Assembly (NCBI RefSeq): GCF_015354405.1
Contig: NZ_JADKYP010000032.1
Coordinates: 1 to 64,000, forward strand
DNA length: 64,000 nucleotides
From: Nocardia sp. BSTN01
GTDB taxonomy: Bacteria > Actinomycetota > Actinomycetes > Mycobacteriales > Mycobacteriaceae
Reading direction: 5' to 3'
Positions 54,391 through 63,064 of the stretch are shown here, piece by piece (positions within the stretch are counted from its first letter, which is position 1; the number at the start of each line of letters is the position of its first letter). The notes beneath the pieces were generated by a model that was given only the letters and a program-made list of their open reading frames with translations, searched no databases and had not been told where the DNA came from. Both the position numbers and the translations under genes were made by a program.

Positions 54391-55926
54391 TCAGCGTCCG
54401 GCCATATCCAGCGCGGCCAGATGGCTGAACAGCACCGACGCTCCGATCGGATTGCCGCCGCCGGGGTAGACGGTGCCGCTCACCGCGGCCATGGTGTTGC
54501 CCGCGGCGTACAACCCGGGAATCGGTGTGCCGGATTCGTTCAGCACCCGCGCGGCCGTATCGGTGCGCAAACCGCCCTTGGTACCCAGATCGGAGATGCC
54601 GAAGGCCGCGGCGTGGAAAGGTCCCTTCCGAATCGGCACCAGCGGTGACCTGCCCTCCGAGAAGGCGCGGTCGTAGGCCTCGTCACCGCGGCCGAAATCC
54701 TCGTCGACGCCGCGGTCGGCGAAGCCGTTGAACCGGTCCACGGTGTCGGCCAGCGCCTGCGCCGGAATGCCGATCTGCTCGGCGAGTTCGTCCAGGGTCG
54801 CCGCACTGTGCCGCAGCCCCGCGCGCACGTACTCCTCGTGATCGACCATCGGGACGTTGCTGGCCTGCACCGGTGGCACCGGGCCGGCGCTGTCGTCGTA
54901 GATCATCCAGAACGGCAGCGTCATCGCACCCTCGTCCAGGCGCGTGATGATGTCGCGGCCCAGCCGGTCGTAGGGTGCGGATTCGTTGACGAAACGCTGC
55001 CCCGCCCCGTCGACGAAGATGCCTCCGGTGAACCACAGCGCGAAGGCCGCACGGCCGTCGGGATGGATCATTCCCGGCGACCACCACGCCTGATCCATCA
55101 GATCGGTATCGGCGCCGACCGCCATCCCGGCCTCGTGCGCCTTGCCCTGATTTCCCCAGGGCCCCATGGTGTCGCGAGCCTCGCCGGGGACGCCGAAGCG
55201 CCGGCGCAGGTCGTCGTTGCCTTCGAAACCGCCGGCCGCCAGCAGAACTCCCTTGCGGGCCCGGATCGCGATCCGCGTGCCCTCACGTTCCACGATCGCG
55301 CCGACCACCGCGCCGTCCTCGGTGACCAGGTCGACGAGCGGGGTGTTCAGCCGCAACGAGACGTCGGGAAACTTCGACAGCGCGAGCAGGAACCGCCCCA
55401 CCAGGGCGCGGCCGCCGATCAGATACTTCGGCTGCGGCTCGCCCAGCCGGTCGGTGCCCAGCGGGCCGCGCACGGCGGTGGCGAGGTCCCCGAGAGTCGC
55501 GGCGGGCAGCGGTGCGGGAACGATATGCCGCTTACCGTCGGTGCGAGCCTTGGGCGCCGCGCCGAAATAATCCGGCCACGGGAACATCTGGAATTCGAAA
55601 CTGTCGTCGCTCTCCAGGTATTCGATCACCCGGGCGCCGTTGTGGATATAGGTCTCCTGCAGGTCGGCGGGCGTCCGATCGCCCACGACCGCGCGGAAAT
55701 AGGTGAGCGCGTCCTCGAGGGTGTCGTCCACCCCGGCCCGTTGCAGCACCGGATTGCACGGAAACCACACTCCGCCGCCGCCGGAATACGAGGTGGTGCC
55801 GCCGAACTTCTCGGTCGCCTCCACCACGGCCACCGAAAGTCCTTCCCGCGCCGCGGTATAGGCGCCGGCCAAGCCGCCACCCGAACCCGCGACCAGTACA
55901 TCGACTTCTTCGTTCCAGTCCGTCAC
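54391..55926 (-). CDS. FAD-dependent 3-ketosteroid dehydrogenase-like protein
   Basis: Flavoprotein of 511 residues of the KstD/fumarate-reductase type. It has VDVLVAGSGGGLAGAYTAAREGLSVAVVEATEKFGGTTSYSGGG at the start, GVLLAAGGFEGND in the middle and LYAAGNTMAAVSGTVYPGGGNPIGASVLFSH at the end, the last typical of ketosteroid Delta1-dehydrogenases. Steroid ring A dehydrogenation is likely but several close families act on other ketones. GTG 55926 starts the conserved VTDWNEEVDV and follows GGGAGTG; a GTG ten codons upstream is possible. Confidence 0.85.
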   Translation of the reverse strand: MTDWNEEVDVLVAGSGGGLAGAYTAAREGLSVAVVEATEKFGGTTSYSGGGGVWFPCNPVLQRAGVDDTLEDALTYFRAVVGDRTPADLQETYIHNGARVIEYLESDDSFEFQMFPWPDYFGAAPKARTDGKRHIVPAPLPAATLGDLATAVRGPLGTDRLGEPQPKYLIGGRALVGRFLLALSKFPDVSLRLNTPLVDLVTEDGAVVGAIVEREGTRIAIRARKGVLLAAGGFEGNDDLRRRFGVPGEARDTMGPWGNQGKAHEAGMAVGADTDLMDQAWWSPGMIHPDGRAAFALWFTGGIFVDGAGQRFVNESAPYDRLGRDIITRLDEGAMTLPFWMIYDDSAGPVPPVQASNVPMVDHEEYVRAGLRHSAATLDELAEQIGIPAQALADTVDRFNGFADRGVDEDFGRGDEAYDRAFSEGRSPLVPIRKGPFHAAAFGISDLGTKGGLRTDTAARVLNESGTPIPGLYAAGNTMAAVSGTVYPGGGNPIGASVLFSHLAALDMAGR

Positions 55927-56115
55927 CGCACACTCCCAGCACTCGTCTGTGCTCACGGTAAGCGTTCGGCGCCCCTGCGTCACCGAAGATCCCGATGGGC
56001 AGGAACCCGGTGGCCACAGCCGCCGATCCGTGCCACCGCGACACAACCGGCGGTTGTGGCCGCCCGCGTGTCGGTTGTTTGCGGGCCGCCCGGGCCGATT
56101 GCTTCGATCTCCTCG

Positions 56116-57378
56116 ATGATGAATCGTTCGCTGGGCACCCCGTTCACCCGGCTCTGGTCCGCCTACGCGGTGAGCACCTTCGGCACCTGCCTGGCTCTGG
56201 ATGCGCTACCCCTGATCGGGATACGCGTGCTGCACGTCGGACCGGGCGCGGTTTCGGCACTGGCCGCCGCCGGACTGGCGGTCGGCGTGGTGCTCGCCCT
56301 GCCGCTCGGCCCCTGGGTCGAGTACCGGCGGAAACGTCCGGTGATGGTCGGGACCGATCTGCTGCGCTTCGCCGCCATGCTGAGTATTCCGGTCGCCTTC
56401 GCCTTCGGCGTGCTCGGTTACGCGCAACTGCTCATCGTCTCCGTCGTGGTGGCCGCGGCCGATATCGCCTTCCGCGCGGCGAGCGGCGCCTACCTGAAAA
56501 GCGTTGTCTCGCAGGAGGATCTACTCGCCGCCAACGGCAGATTCGAATCCACCACCTGGACCGCGACCGCACTGGGACCGCCGCTGGGCGGTACAGCGAT
56601 CGGGTTGTTCGGTCCGGTCACGACCGTCCTCGCGGACGCGTGCAGCTATCTGCTGTCCGCCGCGGCGCTCGGCTCGATCCGCGCCGACGAACCACGTCCG
56701 GATCGCGGGAAGGTCGGGCGCACCCGCGCCGCCGATCTGTTCGCGGGCTGGCGCTATCTGCTGGCCCATCCCGGTCTGCGGCCGCTGTTTCTCAACTCCG
56801 TCGCCGTGAACGGGCTCATCATGGCGACCGCGCCGGTGCTGACCGTGCTGATGCTCGGCCGCCTCGGCTTTCCGACCTGGCAGTACGGGCTGGCATTCGG
56901 AATCCCCTGCCTGGCGGGCCTGCTCGGCTCCCGGCTGTCGCCGCGACTGGTCCGCCGGTACGGGGAACGTCGGATCGTCCTGGTCGCCGGCACGCTGCGG
57001 GCCTGCTGGCCGATCGGATTGGTGGGGATCACCGCGGGGCTCGGTGGTCTGGTGCTGGTGATCGTCGTCGAGGCCGGTCTCATCGCGAGCATCGGGATCT
57101 TCAATCCGGTGATGGCGACCTACCGCCTGCAGCGCACGGATCCGGGAGTGGTGGCACGCATGCTGACCGCCTGGTCGATCACCGGAAAGGCCACCACCGC
57201 GATACTGACCGCGCTCTGGGGCGTGCTGGCGCAGCTCACCGGCCCGCGCACCGCACTCGGCGTCGCGGGTGCGCTGTTGCTGGCCACGCCGTTGCTGCTG
57301 TTCCGAGGCGGATATGTCGACGTGGACGCCGCGGTGGAATCGCCGCATCCGGCGCCGGAGCCGATGCGGCAGGGCTGA
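56116..57378 (+). CDS. MFS transporter
   Basis: Membrane protein of 420 residues with about 12 helices. The conserved loop EYRRKRPVMVGTDLLRFAAML and DIAFRAASGAYLKSVVSQEDLLAANGRFESTTWTATALGPPLGG place it in the DHA3-like efflux group (multidrug or macrolide exporters). Two adjacent ATG codons (56116 and 56119) are possible. It is divergent from the ketosteroid dehydrogenase-like gene with a 189-base gap. Confidence 0.85.
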   Translation: MMNRSLGTPFTRLWSAYAVSTFGTCLALDALPLIGIRVLHVGPGAVSALAAAGLAVGVVLALPLGPWVEYRRKRPVMVGTDLLRFAAMLSIPVAFAFGVLGYAQLLIVSVVVAAADIAFRAASGAYLKSVVSQEDLLAANGRFESTTWTATALGPPLGGTAIGLFGPVTTVLADACSYLLSAAALGSIRADEPRPDRGKVGRTRAADLFAGWRYLLAHPGLRPLFLNSVAVNGLIMATAPVLTVLMLGRLGFPTWQYGLAFGIPCLAGLLGSRLSPRLVRRYGERRIVLVAGTLRACWPIGLVGITAGLGGLVLVIVVEAGLIASIGIFNPVMATYRLQRTDPGVVARMLTAWSITGKATTAILTALWGVLAQLTGPRTALGVAGALLLATPLLLFRGGYVDVDAAVESPHPAPEPMRQG

Positions 57379-57432
57379 CCGGCGATCCGAGTGACCAGCG
57401 CCACAGTGCCGTGCCGCTGTTCGGCGCCTAAA

Positions 57433-57448
57433 TTCGTTAATTAGCGAA
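57433..57448. promoter_or_regulatory. Palindromic operator before the ArsR gene
   Basis: TTCGTTAATTAGCGAA, a 16-base palindrome broken at one pair, ending 10 bases before the ArsR start. It is AT-rich against a GC-rich background and fits an autoregulated ArsR/SmtB site. Confidence 0.65.
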
Positions 57449-57458
57449 ATGCCGAAGG

Positions 57459-57824
57459 ATGGTGGATGTGCGCGACAGCGGATCGGTTCGCGTGGAAGAC
57501 CTCGCCGAGCTGAACGAGGCCGAATGCGAGATGCTCGAGGAATGCAAGGCCCTGGCCAACCGGACCAGGCTGCAGATCCTGCACTGGCTCAAGGAGCCGC
57601 ACGCGAATTTCGCTGAGCTGGACGAGGATTCGGCCGAACTCGGTGTATGTGTCGGACTGATCCAGCGGCGGGCCGGAACATCGGCCTCGACCATCTCGGC
57701 CCATCTGGCGGTGCTGCAGCGCGCGGGATTCCTCATCGCCACCCGGCGCGGGCAGTGGACCTACTACCGCCGCGACGAGGCCCGCATCCGGCACTTCACC
57801 GACCGACTACACCGCGTGCTCTGA
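57459..57824 (+). CDS. ArsR-family winged-helix regulator
   Basis: Repressor of 121 residues. The winged helix (about 25-105) contains [14 protein letters not shown], the recognition helix region [18 protein letters not shown] and the wing [13 protein letters not shown]. The classic metal-site cysteines (CVCDL) are absent, so it may sense something other than metals. It begins after the palindrome at 57433-57448 and is followed 32 bases later by the luciferase-like gene on the same strand, its likely target. Confidence 0.9.
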   Translation: MVDVRDSGSVRVEDLAELNEAECEMLEECKALANRTRLQILHWLKEPHANFAELDEDSAELGVCVGLIQRRAGTSASTISAHLAVLQRAGFLIATRRGQWTYYRRDEARIRHFTDRLHRVL

Positions 57825-57856
57825 GCCACGCACCCCGAGTACGAAAGGCAGCGACC

Positions 57857-58876
57857 ATGCCTACCGCGACTGTGCCCACCGCCCTGTCCATCCTCGACCT
57901 GGCGTCGGTGGCACCCGGCGCGACCGCGCGCGAGAGCTTCGCCAACAGCGTCGCCCTCGCCCAGGCCGCCGAGCGCAGCGGATATCGGCGCGTCTGGTAC
58001 GCCGAACACCACAACATGCGCTCGATCGCGTCGAGTGCCACCAGTGTGCTCATCGGCCACGTCGCCGAACACACCGAGACCATCCGGCTCGGCGCGGGCG
58101 GCATCATGCTGCCCAACCATTCCCCGCTGGTCATCGCCGAACAGTTCGGCACCCTCGAAACGCTCTTTCCCGGCCGCATCGATCTCGGCCTCGGCCGCGC
58201 GCCCGGCAGCGATCAGAAGACGATGCTCGCCCTGCGCCGCGATCCGCACTCGGCCGACTCGTTCCCGCAGGACGTCCTCGAACTGCAGGGATATCTGAGC
58301 GGGCAGTCGCGCATTCCCGGTGTGCAGGCGGTGCCGCGCGCGGAAGGCATCGTGCCGCTCTACATTCTGGGTTCCTCGCTGTTCGGCGCACAGCTCGCGG
58401 CGCATCTCGGCCTGCCGTACGCCTTCGCCTCGCACTTCGCGCCGGATGCGCTCCGCCAGGCGGTGGAGGTCTATCGCGAGAAGTTCCACGCCTCGGAACA
58501 ACTCGCCGAACCGTATGTGATGGCCGGCATCAACGTCTTCGCCGCCGAGACCCGCGACGAGGCGATCGAGCAGAAGACCGTCTCCTACCGGGCCCGCGCC
58601 CGCATGATGATCTCCCGGGGCGCCGGCACGGCAACCTTCACCGACGCGGAGATCGACGCCTTCCTCGCCTCGCCCAACGGAGCCCAGCTGGCCTCGATGA
58701 CGCGCTACACCGCCGCCGGCACTCCGGACGAAGTACGCGACCATCTCGACGAATTCGCCACCTCGATCGGCGCCGACGAGCTGATCCTCGTCCACCACGC
58801 CACCGATATCGCCGATCGGGTCCGATCCGTCGAACTGACCGCGGCCGCGATGCGCACCGAGCGAGCGGCCAACTGA
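57857..58876 (+). CDS. LLM-class flavin-dependent oxidoreductase
   Basis: Luciferase-like monooxygenase of 339 residues, FMN- or F420-dependent. Motifs: [44 protein letters not shown] at the start and [40 protein letters not shown], matching the group with MsnO8-like members. Substrate unknown. AAAGGCAG lies about 8 bases before ATG 57857. Controlled with, and probably by, the ArsR gene just upstream. A perfect hairpin ends it. Confidence 0.92.
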   Translation: MPTATVPTALSILDLASVAPGATARESFANSVALAQAAERSGYRRVWYAEHHNMRSIASSATSVLIGHVAEHTETIRLGAGGIMLPNHSPLVIAEQFGTLETLFPGRIDLGLGRAPGSDQKTMLALRRDPHSADSFPQDVLELQGYLSGQSRIPGVQAVPRAEGIVPLYILGSSLFGAQLAAHLGLPYAFASHFAPDALRQAVEVYREKFHASEQLAEPYVMAGINVFAAETRDEAIEQKTVSYRARARMMISRGAGTATFTDAEIDAFLASPNGAQLASMTRYTAAGTPDEVRDHLDEFATSIGADELILVHHATDIADRVRSVELTAAAMRTERAAN

Positions 58877-58878
58877 AA

Positions 58879-58910
58879 ACGGCCGGGCCCGTCGCTACGG
58901 GCCCGGCCGT
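58879..58910. terminator. Bidirectional hairpin terminator
   Basis: Perfect 14-base stem ACGGCCGGGCCCGT with a CGCT loop, starting 3 bases after the luciferase-like stop. It also lies beyond the stop of the convergent cutinase gene. Confidence 0.9.
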
Positions 58911-58946
58911 TGCCGGCTCACCTGCGGTGATCACCGCCGCGGTCGT

Positions 58947-60617
58947 CTACTTCGTGGCCGTCGTGGTCGGTGCCGCCGACGTGGTGGTGGTCGGCTGCGT
59001 CGTCGTCGGCGCGGTCGTCGTCGGCTGGGTCGTGGTCGGTGCCGTGGTCTCGACCGGGGCCGCGACCTGGGTGCGAGCCGGCGGTTCCGCCGGTGCGACG
59101 GTCGTGGTCGTGGTGGCCGGTGCCGGCGTCGTGGTGGTCGGCGCCGTGCCGGTGGTCGTCGGTGCCGGCTGGGTGGTGGTGGCCGCGGGGCTCGTCGTGG
59201 TGGCCGCCTTGGCGTCGGCCGTCTTGCTGTCCTGGACGGTCTTGTACGCCGCCTGGACGTCGGCCTGGGTCGGCTGCGACTTGGTGTCGATCTGCTGACC
59301 CGCCTGCGCTTGCTGCGCCAGGTGGGTGAGCCACGCCGCCGCATATTCCGCCGAGCTCATCGGCTTGCCGTTCGCGGCGTCGGAATCGCGCCAGTAATCG
59401 AAGTGGTGGCCGGTGCCGTTGGGGCCCAGGGTCAGCTGGTACGGATCACTCATGATCACCGGAATCGTGTTCTGGTTGGTGACGATCAGGCCGATGATCT
59501 CGTTGAGAACCTTCTGCGGCAGATAGGCCAGCGGCGCCATCTGCTCGGTCGAAATCGACTGTGCCGGAGCGGGTGCGGGCGGATTGTCGCCCGGCTTGTA
59601 GCCCGGTTCGGACACCTTCAGCAACACCTGCAGGAAGGTTTCGTTACTGGCCATCCAATTCGGCTGCGACGCGATGTAGGAGAAGGCGTTCATCGCGATC
59701 CGGCCGAGTGTGACCGCCACGTCCTGACCCGTCGCGGGCGTGAGCCCCTCGTTCTGCAAGTTGTCGACGTTCAATTGCCGGCCCACGTTCGCGGCCAGCT
59801 GCAGCAGTGAGATGTTCTGCGGCGCGGCACAAGTGAGGTCGCCTTCGGAGCAGAACGAGGCAACCTTGCCGTTCAGCGCCCCGAAGTCGCCGGCCTGGTC
59901 CGGCAGCGCGCCCTGCCCGGAGATCGGCTTGTTGCCGTTCTGGTAGTTCTGACCGAAGCCGTCGGGATGGTTCGGGTCCTGGGCGCCGGGGAAGGGGCCG
60001 TCACCCGCGGTGCGACCGGCATCGGCCAGAATCACCACGCCCAGAACGCTTTTCGGGTCGACGACATCGTATTTGCCGTCGGCGCCGGGCTCGTCGTGGC
60101 CGATGCCCATGGCCACGCGGCGCGCGACGTCGGCGCCCTCGCTGTAACCGACGATGGAGAACTTGGTGTCGGGGCAGGCCTGCGCGATGTCGTGCATGAC
60201 CTTCTCGGCGTTGGCCACACCGGTGTCGACAGCCTGCTCGTAGGTGCTCATATTCGCCGGATACGCGATGTACACCGCGGCGTAGGAACCCGGATCCACC
60301 TTGTCGGCGGGTGCGTTGACCACCGGATCGACCCAGTGGCTGCTGTAGTCACCCGACAGCGCCGCCGGCAGCGCGTTGCCGTTCGCGTCGACCAGCATGG
60401 CCGTCTTGTTCGGGTCCGGGCTGTCGTTGCGACCGGCCACCGAGATGGTCACCATGTCATGACATTCGGTGACCGACGAGGTGAGCCGCGTATCGCGGGT
60501 CTCGGGCGTCGCCATCAGGCCCCACGAGGCCGCGACAATGGCCGCCACCCCCAAAACTGCTGGTCCGGCGGCCGCGGAGGCGATGCGGTGCCGTTTGATG
60601 AACTCGCGAAGAGCCAT
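58947..60617 (-). CDS. Secreted cutinase-family esterase with long Thr/Pro tail
   Basis: Protein of 556 residues. A membrane-spanning or signal segment lies at about 15-35, after a basic N-terminus. The cutinase core (about 75-270) has the nucleophile elbow SIVGYSEGADVAR (Ser near 142) and later Asp and His in the DGFGQNYQ to FCSEGDLTC region. A middle domain of unknown role follows (about 300-440), then about 110 residues almost wholly of Thr, Pro and Ala, such as TTTQPAPTTTGTAP repeats, typical of exported, possibly mannosylated tails. It would hydrolyse lipid esters outside the cell. ATG 60617 was chosen at the MALREFIKRH signal start. Confidence 0.85.
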   Translation of the reverse strand: MALREFIKRHRIASAAAGPAVLGVAAIVAASWGLMATPETRDTRLTSSVTECHDMVTISVAGRNDSPDPNKTAMLVDANGNALPAALSGDYSSHWVDPVVNAPADKVDPGSYAAVYIAYPANMSTYEQAVDTGVANAEKVMHDIAQACPDTKFSIVGYSEGADVARRVAMGIGHDEPGADGKYDVVDPKSVLGVVILADAGRTAGDGPFPGAQDPNHPDGFGQNYQNGNKPISGQGALPDQAGDFGALNGKVASFCSEGDLTCAAPQNISLLQLAANVGRQLNVDNLQNEGLTPATGQDVAVTLGRIAMNAFSYIASQPNWMASNETFLQVLLKVSEPGYKPGDNPPAPAPAQSISTEQMAPLAYLPQKVLNEIIGLIVTNQNTIPVIMSDPYQLTLGPNGTGHHFDYWRDSDAANGKPMSSAEYAAAWLTHLAQQAQAGQQIDTKSQPTQADVQAAYKTVQDSKTADAKAATTTSPAATTTQPAPTTTGTAPTTTTPAPATTTTTVAPAEPPARTQVAAPVETTAPTTTQPTTTAPTTTQPTTTTSAAPTTTATK

Positions 60618-60824
60618 GTCCTGATCCCCAATTCGATCCGACAAGAAAGCGGGACAGGCCCCCCGACGGGCCGTGTGTGTCACGAGAGGTGTCGGGAACC
60701 GCGGGGCGAGCGTTACCAGCCGGAACAGTTCTGTGATCTGAACCGCGGCGTGTAAACGCGGAGGCCGGCCGCAGCGATAACGCGTTTTCCGCCCCACGGC
60801 GAGCACCGCCGCTTTGACGATCCG

Positions 60825-60838
60825 GCAAATTTCTTTGC
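60825..60838. promoter_or_regulatory. GCAAA-N4-TTTGC operator before XRE-cupin copy 2
   Basis: GCAAATTTCTTTGC, 32 bases before the GTG start of the regulator, in the 253-base gap between it and the divergent cutinase gene. It matches the copy at 53763-53776 in both arms and two of four central bases. Confidence 0.65.
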
Positions 60839-60870
60839 GTCGAGGACGGTGCACTGGGCACGGTGAACGC

Positions 60871-61455
60871 GTGGACGACGGGTTCGAACCGGTAGTGGCG
60901 GCGCTGGGACCACGGCTGCGCGAGTTGCGCCGCCGCAGCGGCCGGACGCTGACCGAGCTCTCCGCCGGGACAGCGATTCCGGTCAGCACCCTCTCGCGGC
61001 TCGAGTCGGGGCAGCGCAAACCCGGCCTCGAACAGTTGCTGGCCCTGGCCCGGGCCTACCGGATTCCGCTGGACGAACTGGTCGGCGCCCCGGCGAGCGG
61101 TGACCCCCGGGTCTATCCACAACCGTTCACACGCGACGGCATGACCGTCATCCCGCTGACTCGCAACCCTGGTGGGCTGCAGGTATTCCGCCAGATCCTG
61201 CCCGCCGGAGGCAGCCACCGCGAACCGGCACCGCGCTCGCACGAGGGCTACCACTGGCTGTATGTGCTCGACGGCCGGTTGCGCGTGGTGCTCGGCGATC
61301 AGAACCTGGTTCTCGGTACCGGTGAGGTAGCCGAATTCGACACCCACCTCCCGCACTGGTTCGGCAATGCCGACACCCGCGCGGTCGAATTCCTCAGCAT
61401 CCTCGGTCCGCAGGGCGAACGCTTTCACCTACGAGCGCGGTACCGCCCGAACTGA
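60871..61455 (+). CDS. XRE-family regulator with cupin sensor domain (copy 2)
   Basis: Regulator of 194 residues, paralogue of the gene at 53797: the same helix-turn-helix (AIPVSTLSRLESGQRKPGLEQLLALARA) and cupin domain (SHEGYHWLYVLDGRLRVVL, EFDTHLPHWFG). GTG 60871 aligns with the start of the other copy. The shared palindrome upstream is the likely binding site. It is divergent from the cutinase gene, which may be one of its targets. Confidence 0.9.
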   Translation: MDDGFEPVVAALGPRLRELRRRSGRTLTELSAGTAIPVSTLSRLESGQRKPGLEQLLALARAYRIPLDELVGAPASGDPRVYPQPFTRDGMTVIPLTRNPGGLQVFRQILPAGGSHREPAPRSHEGYHWLYVLDGRLRVVLGDQNLVLGTGEVAEFDTHLPHWFGNADTRAVEFLSILGPQGERFHLRARYRPN

Positions 61456-61501
61456 ATTCGCCACATCGGGCTGCCGCTACGAATCGCCGTACCATGGCGG
61501 C

Positions 61502-62392
61502 ATGCCTGTGCAGCCGGTGGTGCTGGCCGGTGCCGTGATGGACCTCGCGGTCCCGGCGCGGCGCGGTATGCCGGGCGTGAGTGTGGCCGGATTCCGGGGA
61601 CGAGCCGGCGAAACGGTCGCCTTGCAGATGATCCCGTATCCGGCGCTGACGGTTTTCGTCGATTTCGGTGACGCGCTGGTAGTCGACGGTGTGAGCGGTG
61701 AGCGCACGGGCGGCCCCCTCGTGGTCGGTCTGCCCCGCGGCGCACTGCGGGGTTCGGGCCGCGCGGTCGACCTGCTGCAGATCCGGCTCTCTCCCGTGGT
61801 CGCCCACGCGGTGCTCGGCGCGGGTGCGGAACTGGACGGGATGGTGGTCGGGCTCGGCGAACTCTGGGGTGGCGATGCCGTGCGCATCCAGGAGCGACTG
61901 CGTGCCGCGCGGTCGTGGGATGCGCGCTTCGCTATCGCGCACGACGCACTCGCTCGGCGCCTCGCCACCGGCCCCCAGGTGGATCCGGAGGTCGAATTCG
62001 TCTGGCGCCGACTGACGCACAGTCGTGGCAGTGCCCGGATCGAACCACTGGCGGCCGAGATCGGCTGGAGCCGTCAGCGGCTGTGGTCGCGCTTCCGCGC
62101 CCAGATCGGGATCACGCCCAAACAGAGCGCGCGGCTGGTGCGGTTCGACCACGTGGCCCATCGACTCGCCGCCGGGCACCGCCCCGCTCGGGTCGCCGCC
62201 GAAACCGGTTTCGTCGATCAGTCCCATCTCCATCGCGACATCGTCGACTTCGCCGGAATGACCACCTCTGCCGTCGCCGCCGCCCCGTGGCTCTCGGTCG
62301 ACCACATCGCCTGGCCGCGAATGATGCCGGCGCCGCGCAGGCCGGGCGCCGGCACCGCTGTGGACTACCGTCGGTCAGCCACCGTGCGGTAG
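61502..62392 (+). CDS. AraC-family transcriptional regulator
   Basis: Regulator of 296 residues. The last 100 residues hold the two AraC helix-turn-helix units: RIEPLAAEIGWSRQRLWSRFRAQIG and PARVAAETGFVDQSHLHRDIVDFAGMT. The N-terminal domain is a ligand-binding cupin-like region. TACCAT lies 6 bases before ATG 61502, a leaderless-type start. Its last 28 bases overlap the convergent acetyltransferase gene. Confidence 0.9.
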   Translation: MPVQPVVLAGAVMDLAVPARRGMPGVSVAGFRGRAGETVALQMIPYPALTVFVDFGDALVVDGVSGERTGGPLVVGLPRGALRGSGRAVDLLQIRLSPVVAHAVLGAGAELDGMVVGLGELWGGDAVRIQERLRAARSWDARFAIAHDALARRLATGPQVDPEVEFVWRRLTHSRGSARIEPLAAEIGWSRQRLWSRFRAQIGITPKQSARLVRFDHVAHRLAAGHRPARVAAETGFVDQSHLHRDIVDFAGMTTSAVAAAPWLSVDHIAWPRMMPAPRRPGAGTAVDYRRSATVR

Positions 62393-62886
62393 CAAGCCAG
62401 GTGCTCACCTTCGGGGCCACGGCTCTCGCCCACCAGGCCGAATCCGGCCTTCTCCAATACCCGCACCGATGCGGGATTCGCCGACTCGACATTGGCGAAG
62501 ACGGTGTGCACTTCCGGTGCGGTCAATGCGAATTCGGTCAAGGCTCGAGTCGCTTCCGCGGCGTAGCCTCGGCCCCGCCGCGTAGCTACGACGCCGTAGC
62601 CGATCTCGAGTTGCCCGTCATCGGGCGGCCAGAACAATCCGATCCCGCCGACCACCAGCCCGGTGGCGCGTTCGATGATCAGTCGTTGCCCGTAGGGCTC
62701 CAGCCAGGCGGGGTGCTCAGCGAAGAGGGAGGCGATCACCCTGTCCCCCTCGGAGGGAAAATCTTCCGCCCAGTCGGCCTGCCGGTGGTCGTCGCGCACG
62801 GCGGCGGCTTCCGCACTGGTCCATGAACGCAGCACGAGACGGGTGGTGGTCAGACTTGCGGGATCGTTCGTGAGAATGCGAGACAC
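62365..62886 (-). CDS. GNAT-family acetyltransferase
   Basis: Acetyltransferase of 173 residues of the RimJ/RimL type. It shows TTRLVLRSWTSAEAAAV, QLEIGYGVVATRRGRGYAAEATRAL (acetyl-CoA binding) and SANPASVRVLEKAGFGLVGE. The acceptor could be a protein N-terminus or a small amine. GTG 62886 begins the conserved VSRILTNDP; ATG 62958 is an alternative. Confidence 0.87.
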   Translation of the reverse strand: MSRILTNDPASLTTTRLVLRSWTSAEAAAVRDDHRQADWAEDFPSEGDRVIASLFAEHPAWLEPYGQRLIIERATGLVVGGIGLFWPPDDGQLEIGYGVVATRRGRGYAAEATRALTEFALTAPEVHTVFANVESANPASVRVLEKAGFGLVGESRGPEGEHLACYRTVADRR

Positions 62887-63011
62887 GTTCGGGTCCTTGT
62901 CATTCGAAGTGTGACCCGGCCCGCGCGTTTCACCCTCGGGCGGACCGGAAGAAGACATGCTGAAGACGGCTCGGGCCAGCCATATTCATCAACCTCCGAA
63001 CGCGTACGTGA

Positions 63012-63039
63012 GTGGCCGATCATTCCGAGATTCGGCCAC
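63012..63039 (-). terminator. Hairpin after dnaB
   Basis: Perfect 8-base arms GTGGCCGA and TCGGCCAC around a 12-base loop, 26 bases beyond the dnaB stop. Confidence 0.6.
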
Positions 63040-63064
63040 GAGTGTCGAAACCCTACGCTGCCCG

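Noticed and set aside
54808-56115. Upstream extension of the MFS transporter frame.
   Set aside because: It is antisense to the ketosteroid dehydrogenase-like gene and lacks coding bias; the membrane protein starts at 56116.
58927-59298. Val/Ala-rich frames on the plus strand across 58927-59329.
   Set aside because: They are the reverse reading of the Thr/Pro tail of the cutinase; the repeat nature of ACC/CCG codons creates open frames on both strands.
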